From: Entophlyctis helioformis
Taxonomy: Eukaryota; Chytridiomycota; Chytridiomycetes; Chytridiales; Chytriomycetaceae
Assembly: GCA_025526915.1 (NCBI GenBank)
Contig: JAHLKH010000206.1
Location: forward strand, 1-42,397
Reading direction: 5' to 3'
DNA length: 42,397 nucleotides
In this document: piece by piece, positions 1-9,523 of the stretch
Layout: every line of letters starts with the position of its first letter
How positions within the stretch are numbered: position 1 is the first letter of the stretch
Position numbers and translations under genes: made by a program
The notes under the pieces: model-generated
Told to the model about the DNA's origin: nothing
The model's database searches: none
Seen by the model: only the letters and a program-made list of their open reading frames with translations

Positions 1-64
1 TGACCCACCAGTCGATGCTCATTGACTGGGCAATCCACCGACTGATTCCTGGTATATCTGCTGA

Positions 65-2635
65 CAAGGCAGCGGAATTTGCCAAGGCAATGGATACAGC
101 CACCGGGGACGCCACGTCTGGCACGCCACTGTCACCAGACAAGACGGACGCGTTGTCGAGATCCCACAAGCACTGCACAGGCTCACGGCGGTCGTGCGCA
201 ACAAGTTGCTGTCAGAGGCCGGCAAGTTCAAGCAGTTGTGTGATCTCGCAGGCTCATCCCTCAAGTTGTGTCCGCAGCCTGCAGGCCGCGATCCGTTTGT
301 CCTCATCACTGAGACAACGCTCTTTCTGGCGGTGATGAGGACAAAGGATGAGCGCATCCGTGGCAATCAGGATCCTGCTTTGCAGGCATTGAGACTACAG
401 CTTCTGGCTGCACTGGTTGGTCGCACTGCTGTATATGCCATGTGTACACAATTTGATGCTGACACTGCACTCTTCTCCAAGGCTATGAAGATGCCGAGTC
501 AGCTCTTGCGTCATCCAACAAGGACATCCAAGACGCATTCAGCGCAAGTCGCGAGGTTTGCATCTTTGACATCCTTCTCCCAGGTCTCCGGCCCAAGAAA
601 GGTCGCTTCCAGACACCTTCAGAAGCCAAAGATGAGATGGACGCGGTTGCCGATGCCACAGCCAAGGCGACGCGAGAGGCCGATGAGCAGGGTCTGGATG
701 GCAAGGAGCGTGAGGAGCATATCAAGGCTGCGATTGATGCTGTGCGTCCAGCAAGACCAGCCAAGGCGATCCTACTTGGCAGCATCATGACGGATGGATA
801 CAGCATCTACCAGCTGGCTCTGGACTGCCGCACAAACCGTCCAGAGTCACCTTGGTGTATGTGGCGTGCTTGAATGCGATGGTGCACACATGATTCTGAC
901 TGCCGCCTTGCTCTGCAGATCCCAACGCGGCGTCTTCAGGCGAGCAGCCGTGGCTTGTTGACGAGGCTGATGGCGAGCCCGATTACATTAATGGCGAATG
1001 TGAGTTGCTGTGCCAATCCAGACGCACACTTGTTGTCCACACCGACTGACATGCCATCCACAGCCGCCGATCCAGCCAACCCGTCAGCCGCCAAGCCATA
1101 CACGCCCAATCCTGTAAGCCACTTGCATGCTAACCTCGCGCATTGGTGCACATGCATTGCACATCCCTCACTCATGCCATGGCATGACAGGCCAAGCGCA
1201 ACTTCAATGCATCACAGCGACTGCCCAACATCATCAACGCCAACAACCTGTTCACTGACCAAGGCTACCAGACTGTTCGCGTTGTCAGCTTTGATTGGGG
1301 CCAGCGGTACCTGTATGGCGCGTCCAGTATCTTGGTTGATCTCAGAGACTTTTCGTATAAGCTCGAGTCCAACTACGTGCTCTCCTCTGGCATGTTTCAA
1401 GCTGAGCGTGACTTTCAGCGGTGGTATGCATGCAATGACTCTGCCATGCGCACTCTTGACCTGATCAACTCACAGTGCCTGCCTCTTGTGTCAGGTTCAA
1501 CAATCGATATGCCAAGGCTGTGGACATCCAGGCGGCCATTGCATTCAAGACAGCAAAGCATGCCGATCCAACGCCACAGCAGGCGAGAGAGCCTTTTGGG
1601 ATCTGCGCTGCCATGCATACTGCACGCCATTCCTGAATGCACGGGTACGTTTTCTCTGTTTCTGGATGTCCATTGACATGGCCGCCATGCTGCTTGATCG
1701 CCTGCTGATTGCACTGGATGGCATGGCATGGCATGGCATTCCACAGAAGGTCAAGGCCAAGCGGTTCACCATGCGCAGCAGCCGCACGTCTGATCGCGGA
1801 AACGCTCTTGAGGGCATCATGAAGCTGGCAGGCTCGACCACTGGAGAGCGCGCATCTGCTGCATCTCAAGGCCGCTGTGACAAGCCAACAGAGAAGGACA
1901 TTCCCGTTGTGTGGGCATTTGGCATCGACTTTACAGGCCAAGGTGGCCGGCATGCTGTGTTTGAGAGGTTTCTCATCAGGCATCTGCGGTCATCTGGATA
2001 TGCCTATGTGCGTCTGATGCCACGCTGTCCATCCATCCATCCATCTGTGCACCAACTGACACACGATCATGCCACACACACACACACACACACAGATCTA
2101 CCGCTGCAACGAGAACCTGACCAGCCAGATGTGCCCGCAGTGCAAGCAGCGGATCCCAGACAAGAACCGCACCAACCTGCGACGCTACGAGTGCATACCA
2201 TGCAAGACCGTCTACCACCGAGACGTGCTTGGAGCCACCAACATCGGGATGGTTGCACTGTGGCATCTGCTCTTTGGACACCGGCCACTCTACTTGACAC
2301 ACACCAAAGCCGACAGCAATCCAGCCACGTCAGAGTACCTTGCAGACATCGAGGCAATGCATCTATTCATCCAGGATTGTGCACGAAATGCTCCGTCTGT
2401 TGTCCCACAGCCTCAAACGCGGAAACACTTCAAGTCGCATGTGGCCTCATGGGACCAGATCAGCCTGCCGTCCTGTGGCGTTCAAGACACGGTCCATCCG
2501 TCGTCCAGCAGCGACCAACACGCAGACAGCCTGCCCTCAAGTCACTTGACCTGCATCCCACACAGTGACTTGTTTGACTACCAACACTTTGAATCGGGGC
2601 ACCTCCCGATCGACCTAATGGGTCACTTTTTCTAA
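65..2635 (+). pseudogene. Fanzor-type RNA-guided nuclease, copy 1, frameshifted in exon 6
   Basis: Fanzor proteins are eukaryotic relatives of TnpB, RuvC-fold DNA nucleases guided by an RNA from their own locus. Exons by comparison with copy 2: about 65-419, 482-856, 940-999, 1064-1113, 1191-1407, 1476-1644, 1747-2007 and 2096-2635. Visible motifs are RuvC-I (VSFDWGQRYLYGAS), a glutamate in NENLTSQMCPQC, the zinc ribbon CPQC...CIPC and RuvC-III HRDVLGATNI. Exon 6 is 169 nt against 170 nt in copy 2: CCAACG at about 1568-1573 replaces CCAAACG, and a stop follows soon after. Upstream and downstream of this base both frames match copy 2 closely. The first splice donor is also weaker (GTCGCA instead of GTAGGT). 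No start codon is seen in the exon 1 frame, so the N-terminus is missing or spliced from outside. Single-base losses in nearby host genes mean the lesion could be a sequencing error. Confidence 0.75.
2072..2094 (+). repeat. (CA)n microsatellite at the intron 7 acceptor of Fanzor copy 1
   Basis: About eleven CA units run directly into the AG of the 3' splice site of the last Fanzor intron and replace the usual pyrimidine tract. The equivalent intron in copy 2 has a longer run (about fourteen units). Confidence 0.9.
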
Positions 2636-2781
2636 CGATAAAGGTGAGACCCTCGTTGGATGTGCCTCGCCTGCTTGTCGTCGCATGCTCGTTGCTGACT
2701 CGAACCTGCCATCGTGTGACATGCGGGCTTCCATTCGACGCCTCTTGCGACGAATCCAATTCCAAAATCCTTGGTAATTGT
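2636..2781 (+). ncRNA. candidate Fanzor guide-RNA (fRNA) region, copy 1
   Basis: The 146 bp after the nuclease stop codon are clearly conserved with the flank of copy 2 although they are non-coding, for example GGATGTGCCTCGCC, GCATGCTCGTTGCTGACTC and AATCCAATTCCAAAA. In characterised Fanzor and TnpB loci the guide RNA scaffold overlaps the 3' end of the gene and its flank, and the guide is the sequence just beyond the element end. By analogy the scaffold would end near 2781 and the guide would start with the bases after it. This is inference from family behaviour; transcription cannot be seen. Confidence 0.4.
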
Positions 2782-2892
2782 ATCTTTATCGGGCCGATAT
2801 CCACGATGCCGCGAACGATATAAGACCCGAGATGGAGGAACAAGCGGCAGCCGAATTTATTGACGAGTGGCTGCTCTAGAGCGCCGAGCACA

Positions 2893-5800
2893 TCACGCCT
2901 CGCCGTGTCCAGCCCGACGAAGCGCGTCTGTCATGAGCCACTTGGGCACCTCGTACAGATTGAACCACGAGATGCTCTTGAGCTTGCCTGCGCCACCGCT
3001 CCAGAAATCGACGCAGTTGGCAATCGGACCCATGTCGAAGGGATTGAGCAGGCGGCGGCGGTACGGCGGCGCACCAATGTCTTCTGGGTGCACCAGGTAC
3101 GAGAACCGGTGGTAGTTGGCCGACTCGTTTGTCGTGCGGCCCCATGCGACTTGCATCAGCTGCATCACCAGCAGGAAAGCGACCCACGTGACGTGGAAGG
3201 TTGCCCAAAACGCAATGAGCAGCGTCCACGTATCAAAGGAGAAGAGCGAGCAGAGCGTGTCGCCGAGAATGCACCATCCGTTGCTTGAAGGGTACGACGC
3301 TGGCACCGTTGGCACGACGGCAGCGACATCTGTTGGTCGTGCGGTGGTGACAGCTTGTGAGTGGATGGGCAGAGATGGACTAATGCAAGATGCAGCACGT
3401 ACACTGGAAGGCAATCCACACAAAGAGAGATCCGCCCATAACGAGCGTGATGCAAAACACCATAAAGTAGCGGTGGTTGAGGTGGCCGATGCAGTTGAAT
3501 GTCCACGGGCAGTGACTAGTTGGAGAGACGACGCGGTCCACCAGCTGATCAGTACCCAGCCAAACAGACATTGCCGGGGCAAGTGCCTGTGCAATCGGTC
3601 ACTCACTGGTCAAACTTGGCCACGCAGCGGTTACATACACGGCAGTGCTTGCTGCGAATGGGCTTGCGGATCTCGCACGACGTGCAGTAGTTGCGCGCGT
3701 CCAGCATGCCGTTCTCGGCCAGTGACACGACCGTCTCGCACTTTTCTTCGGGCGACGATGCCTTGCGGATGTATCCAGGATCGCTCACAAAGCCCATGTA
3801 CATGCAGTAGATGTTGGTCGAGAACAGCGCCAGGAATGCAATGTGAGAAAAGTATAGGAATCCGGTATCTGCAGCGGCAATGGCACGGTCAGCATGGTAC
3901 GCCACAGATGCAAAACACAGATGCGTGCATGTCAACAGGTGGGCATGCATCGTCTTACATGGCAACAGACGGATCCACGAAATAAACACGTAAAAGAGGG
4001 TCGACTGCATGATGGATGCAATCAGCGGCGTGCTGGCGAGCTTCTCTGCATCGTCAGCGAGTAGGTACTTGACGATCAGGTTCTTTTGCAGGTGGAACAC
4101 GAGCAGAATCACGAGCGGGATGGCAAAGTAGAACGGCAGTGTCGACAGGATCGTGATGACGGTCGGGATGGCCACAAAGGGAATGGCGTACATGATCCTG
4201 TTGGTTGTTTCCTGGCAGACCAAAGAAAAGGCAAGAGCGTCAGAAGCAAGACACAACGAGACAGACACCGTGACATTGCATTCGCACCTTGGAGTAGGGC
4301 GTGGGCTGCTTGCGTCCTAAGCTCTTGCCCGTCTCGTACAGGATGCGGTCGTAGGCATCCGCCGAGCCACGCTCGACCGCCCAGTCGCGCGGCGTCTTTC
4401 CGGCAGGATCCTTGACATCCAACGACACACCCTCTTCAATGAGACGCTTGGCAAACTCAAAGTGGAACGAGATCACCTGCCAATACACAGGTAAGTGCCG
4501 CATTCATGAACGGCAGAGTTGCGGCAACCAGGTGGGCAGGAGCAACGCGAGGCAGACGTACCGCCCAGTGGAGTGCCGTGTATCCGGTTGAATCCACGAC
4601 ATCCAGAGCAGGCTTGGCACGCAAAATCTCTTCGAGCGCCTCGATAGAGTTGCCCTGGTACGCACACCACATGAGCGGCGTGCGCTTCAACGTGTCTGGA
4701 GCCTCGACATCGACACCGATCGAGATGAGGTACACAATCATCATGAGATGACCTGCGTGCACGGCCAGATGCAGAGCGTTGTAGCCCTGCCCGTCGAGCA
4801 GGTTGGGGTTTGCACCACGCTTGTGCAGGAACGTGACCATCTGCACATGGCCTGTGCGCGATGCCCAGTGAAGTGGCGTCGCATTGAGGTCGCCTGCAGA
4901 AAAGGTGTTCAGAAGCGTGGGATTGCCGTGAGATTCAGCTGCGAGAACGGCATCGGCAGGGGCTGGCAGGGCGAACAAACAAACCTCCAGCGGCGTCAAC
5001 CACAGCGCCGCGGTCGATCAGGAACTTGGCAATGGCAATGTGGTTGTTCTGATAGCACGATGTTGGATGTTAGCGGGTGAGATGCGCCAGTGCGAGGTCT
5101 ACTGCATGCACACTCACGATGGCAGCCCAGTGGAGCGGCGTGCAGCGCTCGGGGTCCTGGTCAAAGGCCGACGCCTGGCCATTGTCGACAAGGTCGGTGA
5201 CTCTGGCGAGATTGCCCGTCTGGCAGGCACGGAAGATGTTCATCTCTGTGGACGTGCAATGTGGCAGTGTCAGCACGCTTGAACGGCCATGCAGCGCAGG
5301 CAGTGGCCGGCACCAACGAGCACCAGCGCCACTGACCGTCGGGGTTCTCCGAGGGGGACACCGGGACGGGCGGCGCACGGATCGTCTGCGTGTGGTCGTT
5401 GCTGCTGTGCGAGTGGGCGTGGCCGTGCTTGTCGCTGCCGTGGTCGTGGTTGCAGGGCCGGCCGAAATGCGTGTGCGAGTGCGAGTGCGAATGGCCGTCA
5501 GCCGCACTGTTGCTGCTGCTGTTGTTGGTCGCAGCAAGAGGCGTAACAACAGACTGCTTGGCAGCAGCAGCAGCAGCAGCAGCCGACGCAACAACAGACG
5601 CTGCCGCAGTGACGGACTGGGGCGGCTGGGGCGGCTGGGGCGACTGCGACGATGCCGAGCGGGCCGGCGACGACGGCTCGGCCTGCAGCAGGTTGGCCGT
5701 CTCGGCCGTGTCGTCGCCGCGTTGTCGCCGTTGTTGTTGTTGTCGTCGGTCGGCATCGGCGTTGCTGCTGGTGTGGATGCCGTAAGCCAGCGGCTTGTCG

Positions 5801-6111
5801 GCGGTCTGCGCAGACGGCAGCGGCGAGGGCAGCGGCGAAATGGACGTGCGCTGCACAGGCAGCAGCGGCACATTGTCTGCATGGTCGCCTGCATCGTCGA
5901 GCAAGTCGTCACGGCAGCCGCATGGGCATTGCTGCCTTGGACCTCTGCTTCGTCGACTTCGCGCATGCTCAACATAAGCTGCAGAGTTGAATGGGCGGGC
6001 AACGTTGGCAGAAGCAAGCAAATGGGGGAGTGCAGCGCATCGCACCACGACCAACGAGTTAGAGACCGGCATCGACGGCCAGTGGACGGCGCACATCTGC
6101 GAGCGTGCCAC
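2893..6111 (-). CDS. AKR1: AKR1/HIP14-type ankyrin-repeat DHHC palmitoyltransferase
   Basis: Predicted S-acyltransferase that attaches palmitate to cysteines of membrane proteins, expected in Golgi or endosomal membranes. Exons: 6111-5337, 5245-5118, 5048-4985, 4893-4562, 4476-4288, 4211-3959, 3868-3607, 3515-3403 and 3329-2893; all phases agree, giving about 850 residues. The order is a low-complexity Ser/Ala/Gln/His-rich N-terminus, about six ankyrin repeats (exons 2-5, with TPLHWA and ALHLAVHAGH motifs), four membrane spans, a cysteine-rich domain (CTSCEIRKPIRSKHCRVC), the catalytic DHHC completed exactly across the exon 7/8 junction, and two more spans. Budding-yeast Akr1 has DHYC; this one has the canonical DHHC, as in animal HIP14. 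The start is unsure: the only in-frame ATGs (6072-6111) lie in or beside an inverted repeat, so an upstream exon is possible. Confidence 0.9.
6069..6109. repeat. 41-bp inverted repeat, left arm
   Basis: Its reverse complement matches 6476-6516 at 40 of 41 positions. The arms bracket a 366-bp interior holding the Fanzor relic. Weaker similarity (a shared CGATCGACC) continues outside the perfect core. It could be the terminal repeat of a small non-autonomous element, or an inverted duplication. Confidence 0.85.
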
Positions 6112-6186
6112 CTACGAGGAGATGGCCTTGGTCGATCGGAGAAACCTCTGCTCAACAAGAGGGGTGGGCAGCGGGATGGCTGGCCG

Positions 6187-6208
6187 GTCACGTGGCATTC
6201 CACGTGAC
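6187..6208. promoter_or_regulatory. inverted pair of CACGTG boxes
   Basis: GTCACGTGG and CCACGTGAC face each other with four bases between, in the region between the divergent AKR1-type and SGF29 genes. CACGTG is the core site of Cbf1/USF/TFE-type bHLH factors. A role here is inferred from position only. Confidence 0.4.
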
Positions 6209-6246
6209 TGGATGGCGGGTTGGGTCTGCGTGCTGGATCGCGGCCA

Positions 6247-6358
6247 CTTTGGCATCGACTTTACAGGCGAGGGTTGCCGACACACTGCGTCCAGTGTGCT
6301 TTCAGGCATCTGTGCTCGTCTGGATATGCTCATGTGCATTTGATGTGCGACGGCTGTC
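6247..6358 (+). pseudogene. decayed Fanzor fragment (exon 7 end and start of intron 7)
   Basis: GGCATCGACTTTACAGGC is identical to both full Fanzor copies (1921-1938 in copy 1). The similarity continues with many changes through the CATCTG...TCTGGATATGC stretch, past the intron 7 donor and up to the CTGTC beyond it. The translation begins FGIDFTGEGCRH, where intact copies read FGIDFTGQGGRH. No other Fanzor sequence is recognisable around it. It lies inside a 41-bp inverted repeat. I read it as a remnant of an older insertion. Confidence 0.8.
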
Positions 6359-6359
6359 A

Positions 6360-6381
6360 GTCACGTGACTGTACACGTGAC
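6360..6381. promoter_or_regulatory. two further CACGTG boxes
   Basis: The 10-bp palindrome GTCACGTGAC (6360-6369) is followed a few bases later by ACACGTGAC. They lie about 210 bp upstream of the SGF29 start codon and may serve that gene or the divergent AKR1-type gene. Confidence 0.4.
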
Positions 6382-6475
6382 ACGGATGACATCCGGCCAC
6401 GTCCAAACATTTTATTGTCGGCCGCCGACCCTCTCGATCGACCTCGACAGACACGCACTTGTAGGTTGGCGCTGA

Positions 6476-6516
6476 GGCATGCTCGCAGATGTGCGCCGTC
6501 CACTGGCCGTCGATGC
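6476..6516. repeat. 41-bp inverted repeat, right arm
   Basis: Partner of 6069-6109, with one mismatch at the fifth base. It ends 73 bp before the SGF29 start codon, so it probably lies in that gene's promoter or leader. The rest of 6112-6589 contains the Fanzor relic, the CACGTG boxes and no convincing gene. Confidence 0.85.
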
Positions 6517-6589
6517 AAGCTGCTGACTCGTGTAAACTGCTGTGATATGCGGGCAGAAGCATCGCAGCATCGCCTGGAAAGGGTCGAGC

Positions 6590-7816
6590 ATGAGCGCCAT
6601 GACACCCACATCCTCAACGTCGTCCGCATCAGCAACAGCCGCAACAGCTACAGCAGCCACAACAGCAACATCAGCAACAGGAGGCAGCAGCAGCCTCACA
6701 GCAGGTTCCATGCTGCCGACCGTTGTCGGCGCTGGCGGTCCGCCGACTGAAGAGTCGTCGCTGTGGACGCAGGCTGTGCATGACCTCAGTCTGCTGCACG
6801 CGCTGCGCATCCAGAACGACTCCTCGCTCGCCCGCATGAACAAGGTGCATTCCAAGATCGCCGAGCGCCAAGAGTCCAAAGACGGGTTCACAGTGCGTGC
6901 GGCTGTCAAGCTGGGGCTGATCTACAAGGACGCCGTGGACAAGGCCGAGCAGGAGCTCAGGTGCGTCTGCCGGCCTTGTCGCCAAGTGTTGTTGGCCAAC
7001 CTGGCATCGTGACAAGGTTGAGCACCATCGTCCTCACACAGGCATCGTGTGTCTGCTATCATCCTCCAGAGTCATGCAGCGTGTGCAGGAGCGGCTGGGT
7101 ATCTTGCATGCCTTACGCGAAGCCGCAGAGTCCGGCGTCGAAACAAAGCGCAAGAAGCGAAAGACAGAGGCCAAGGGCACACCATCCACGAAGCGTGCCA
7201 GAATGTCAGATGCTGGATCAGATGCACATAGTCTTCTGCAGCCCGGTGACCAGGTGAAGTTCAGCAGTCGGATCGCTCGCTTCCAGTCTGGGGCTGACAG
7301 TCTTTGCGTGTGCAGGTCGTCGCAAGGGTGCAGGATGAATGGATCCTGGCCAATGTAACCGCATTCTTTCCGGAAAAGGGCAAGTATGAGGTCGAGGACG
7401 CCGAGGACGAGGATGGAGAGAGAAAGTGCGTGGAGTTGTGTGTGGCATCGGCCGTGTTTGGCTGCTGGCCATGGCTCACACGCCTCATGCTGGACAGGAG
7501 GTTCCTTCTGCCGACCAAAATGTTGCTGCCCATACCCAAAGAGACTGAGAGGCGCCGCGAGTTTCCAGTCAAGCAAAAGGTGCTTGCACTGTTCCCAACA
7601 ACAACCTGCTTCTACCAGGCGACCGTCGTCATGGCGCCCAGCGGGGTAAGTGCGAGCCCGTTGCGCCTGTCATGGTCGCATCGATGCGCTGACTGTTTGC
7701 TGGCATACGCATCGTCTCTACAGACGCGCATGCCGCAGTATGTCGTCATTTTCGACGACGACAACAACTTTGAGCGCCAAGTCGAGGCCCACCTGGTGCT
7801 CGAGTGCCCCAAATGA
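6590..7816 (+). CDS. SGF29: SAGA-associated factor 29 (SGF29), tandem-Tudor reader
   Basis: SGF29 is the SAGA subunit whose tandem Tudor domain binds histone H3 trimethylated at lysine 4. Exons: 6590-6960, 7070-7253, 7316-7425, 7498-7645 and 7724-7816; total 906 nt, 301 residues, all phases consistent. The first 40 or so residues are a Ser/Thr/Ala-rich run; a helical region with coiled-coil character follows (ALRIQNDSSLARMNKVHSK), then a basic stretch (KRKKRKTEAK), then the double Tudor domain. Typical family segments are EWILANV, KYEVEDAEDED, PIPKE, VLALFPTTTCFYQATVV and YVVIFDDD. The ATG at 6590 is the first in the reading frame. Tail to tail with RPL26, 149 bp between stop codons. Confidence 0.9.
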
Positions 7817-7965
7817 GCCTCGCTCCATATGCATGTCCCCGCACTAGGCTTGCACAGTACATAAAACCACTTCTATAACCAACGCGTCACGCTCAATCGC
7901 AAAGTGCACATAGTAATGGATCGTTTCAATCCGCTCTCATTCATCAACAAACACGGTTGAATCGC

Positions 7966-8520
7966 TTAGGCAACAACCTTGGATCTGTCCTTGCGGTCGA
8001 GGATGGTCTTGCGGTCGGCGTTCATGTGGACCTTGGTGATGACAACGTTGGAGGGGTGGATGGGAATAGGGACCGAGCCGCCGTTGACCTTGTCGCGAGT
8101 GAGCTTCTCAATGTAGATGACAAACTTGCGGCGGTAGACGGTGACGACCTTGCCCTCACGGCCCTTGAAGGTGCCGCGGACAACCTGAACCTCATCGCCC
8201 TTGCGGAGGGTGAGCGAGCGGGCCTGTCGATCGCAGCATCGCCAGCGTCGTCATTGGGGCAGCAGTGCATTGCCGTCACGCCGTCCACCAACACCGTTGG
8301 AATCCAGTCATGTCGAGGCATCATCGAGCGTCCTAAACAGTCAGCAGCCGTCCTCTGCGCAGCATCCAGCAGGGAACCCCAAGCAATCGCCACATACGTT
8401 GTGCTTCTCGCGGAGCTCCTTGGACAGGGCAGCCGACATGATCTTGCGGCGGATGTTGGAGGGGGCCGAGAAGTGGGCCTTGCGGGACTTGCGTCTGCTG
8501 CTGCTGGTGGAAACTGTCAT
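7966..8520 (-). CDS. RPL26: ribosomal protein L26 (uL24), large cytosolic subunit
   Basis: Protein of the 60S subunit near the polypeptide exit tunnel. Two exons, 8520-8398 and 8223-7966, separated by a 174-bp intron, encode 126 residues, the normal size. The N-terminal [19 protein letters not shown], the KOW motif around [19 protein letters not shown] and [13 protein letters not shown] are diagnostic. The start is not certain: in the family the protein usually begins a few residues earlier, and the ATG at 8520 is followed by CAG that could be a splice acceptor. A leader exon ATGGCCATCG at 9106-9097 would join in phase (reading MAIVSTSSS) across an intron of about 580 bp, but its donor is weak. 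Highly expressed in all eukaryotes. Confidence 0.95.
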
Positions 8521-9523
8521 TTCAGAGAATCGAGACAGCGTCAGTTGGATGCTGTTCAAAGCGGCAGCAAGCAGTCGGCTGCAGCGGTGGTGACGGTCAT
8601 GGTGCTGGCTGCAGAACGTGGTGGTGTATGCATTGCTGTTGTTGGCATGGCGGGCTGGACGGCTGCTCGGCAACTCTTGCAGCACACATGTTGAACTGTT
8701 GGTTGGCCAGAGTCGCACGGACACAGTTGCACTTGCCGTTGCTGCTGCCGGTGCAGTTGATGGTGGTGGTGCAACAGCTGTCACAACGGTCGCAGCGGTC
8801 GCAGTTGTTGGTGGTGCAGCAGCTGTCGAAATCGTCGCGCCGGTCCACTACTGAATCGAGTTGCAGAGAATCGACTGGCTTGGCTGCTGCTGCTGCTGCT
8901 GCATGACATCCCATCCCATCCAGAGCCATCCATCCATCCATGGCAGACACCAGGACGGGATGGCGCAGGTCGTTTGCATCCATCCTCTGCCGCGAGCCGT
9001 CCGTCGAGTCGATGCATCCACCACTACAGCAGCGCACCGCAGCTGCACCAGGACCGTCACCACCAGCAGGGCCGTCGCCAGGACGAAGTTTTTACGAACC
9101 GATGGCCATTTGAGCGTTAGTGTGTGCGAGGTGGAAAGGCGGACGCTCGAAATTCAAAGTCCACTCGCAAATCGAACAATTCCGAGTTTGGCTGTCGTCA
9201 CGTGACAAGTTTGAGAATTGTGTTGGTTCTGGGCTCAGCCACTGGCCATGTCCAGCGACGATGTCCAGTCGAGACGTGCGGCCAAGCCAGGCGAGCGCAG
9301 GACGGGCATTGGGCCGCCAGAGGCAACAGAGACGGTGGAATCCAGCCAACTGTTCATTACTTTGAGACCACACGGACCAGCAGACAACAGCGCATTCACT
9401 GCAGATCGCCGGTATCTCGTGGCCAGCTGCCACCTGCTCTCCAACTCTGCCAACTCCCAACTCCCAACTTCCCAGACAATCCCCCAGCACCCGACACTCT
9501 CTTGACACAACGCTCGCGCTGCT
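8521..9523. other. promoter/leader region of RPL26 and 3' flank of the Sm G gene
   Basis: No convincing gene is visible. The stretch contains a GCA/TGC run near 8886-8902, ATCC repeats near 8925-8940, GGTCGCAG repeats near 8790-8810, the CACGTG palindrome at 9197-9206 and the possible RPL26 leader exon at 9097-9106. Confidence 0.5.
9197..9206. promoter_or_regulatory. GTCACGTGAC palindrome upstream of RPL26
   Basis: Perfect 10-bp palindrome with a CACGTG core, about 90 bp upstream of the possible RPL26 leader exon. The same 10-mer occurs at 6360-6369. Cbf1-type factors bind ribosomal protein promoters in some fungi, so a role is plausible but unproven. Confidence 0.4.

Larger units (their letters stand above)
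1..2781 (+). mobile_element. Fanzor element, copy 1 (left end outside the window)
   Basis: The stretch is homologous, including introns and 3' flank, to the reverse-strand element at 35691-38555. Homology ends on the right at the shared string TTGGTAATTGT (2771-2781), after which the two flanks differ; this is taken as the right boundary. The left boundary is not visible and may lie before base 1. The element is tail to tail with the AKR1-type gene, whose stop codon is 112 bp further on. No terminal inverted repeat was recognised. Confidence 0.75.

Noticed and set aside
1476..1495. A 20-nt intron (GTGCCT...CAG) between Fanzor exons 5 and 6
   Set aside because: Far below the minimum known spliceosomal intron length; a 68-nt intron with an upstream donor restores the same frame.
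1..2781. Bacterial IS200/IS605 or IS607 contamination
   Set aside because: Seven spliceosomal introns at positions shared by both copies and eukaryotic neighbours show a resident eukaryotic element.
5077..6207. Forward frame of about 375 codons, Arg-rich
   Set aside because: Antisense to the first exon and intron of the AKR1-type gene; low-complexity Arg/Val/Ala product typical of GC-rich shadows.
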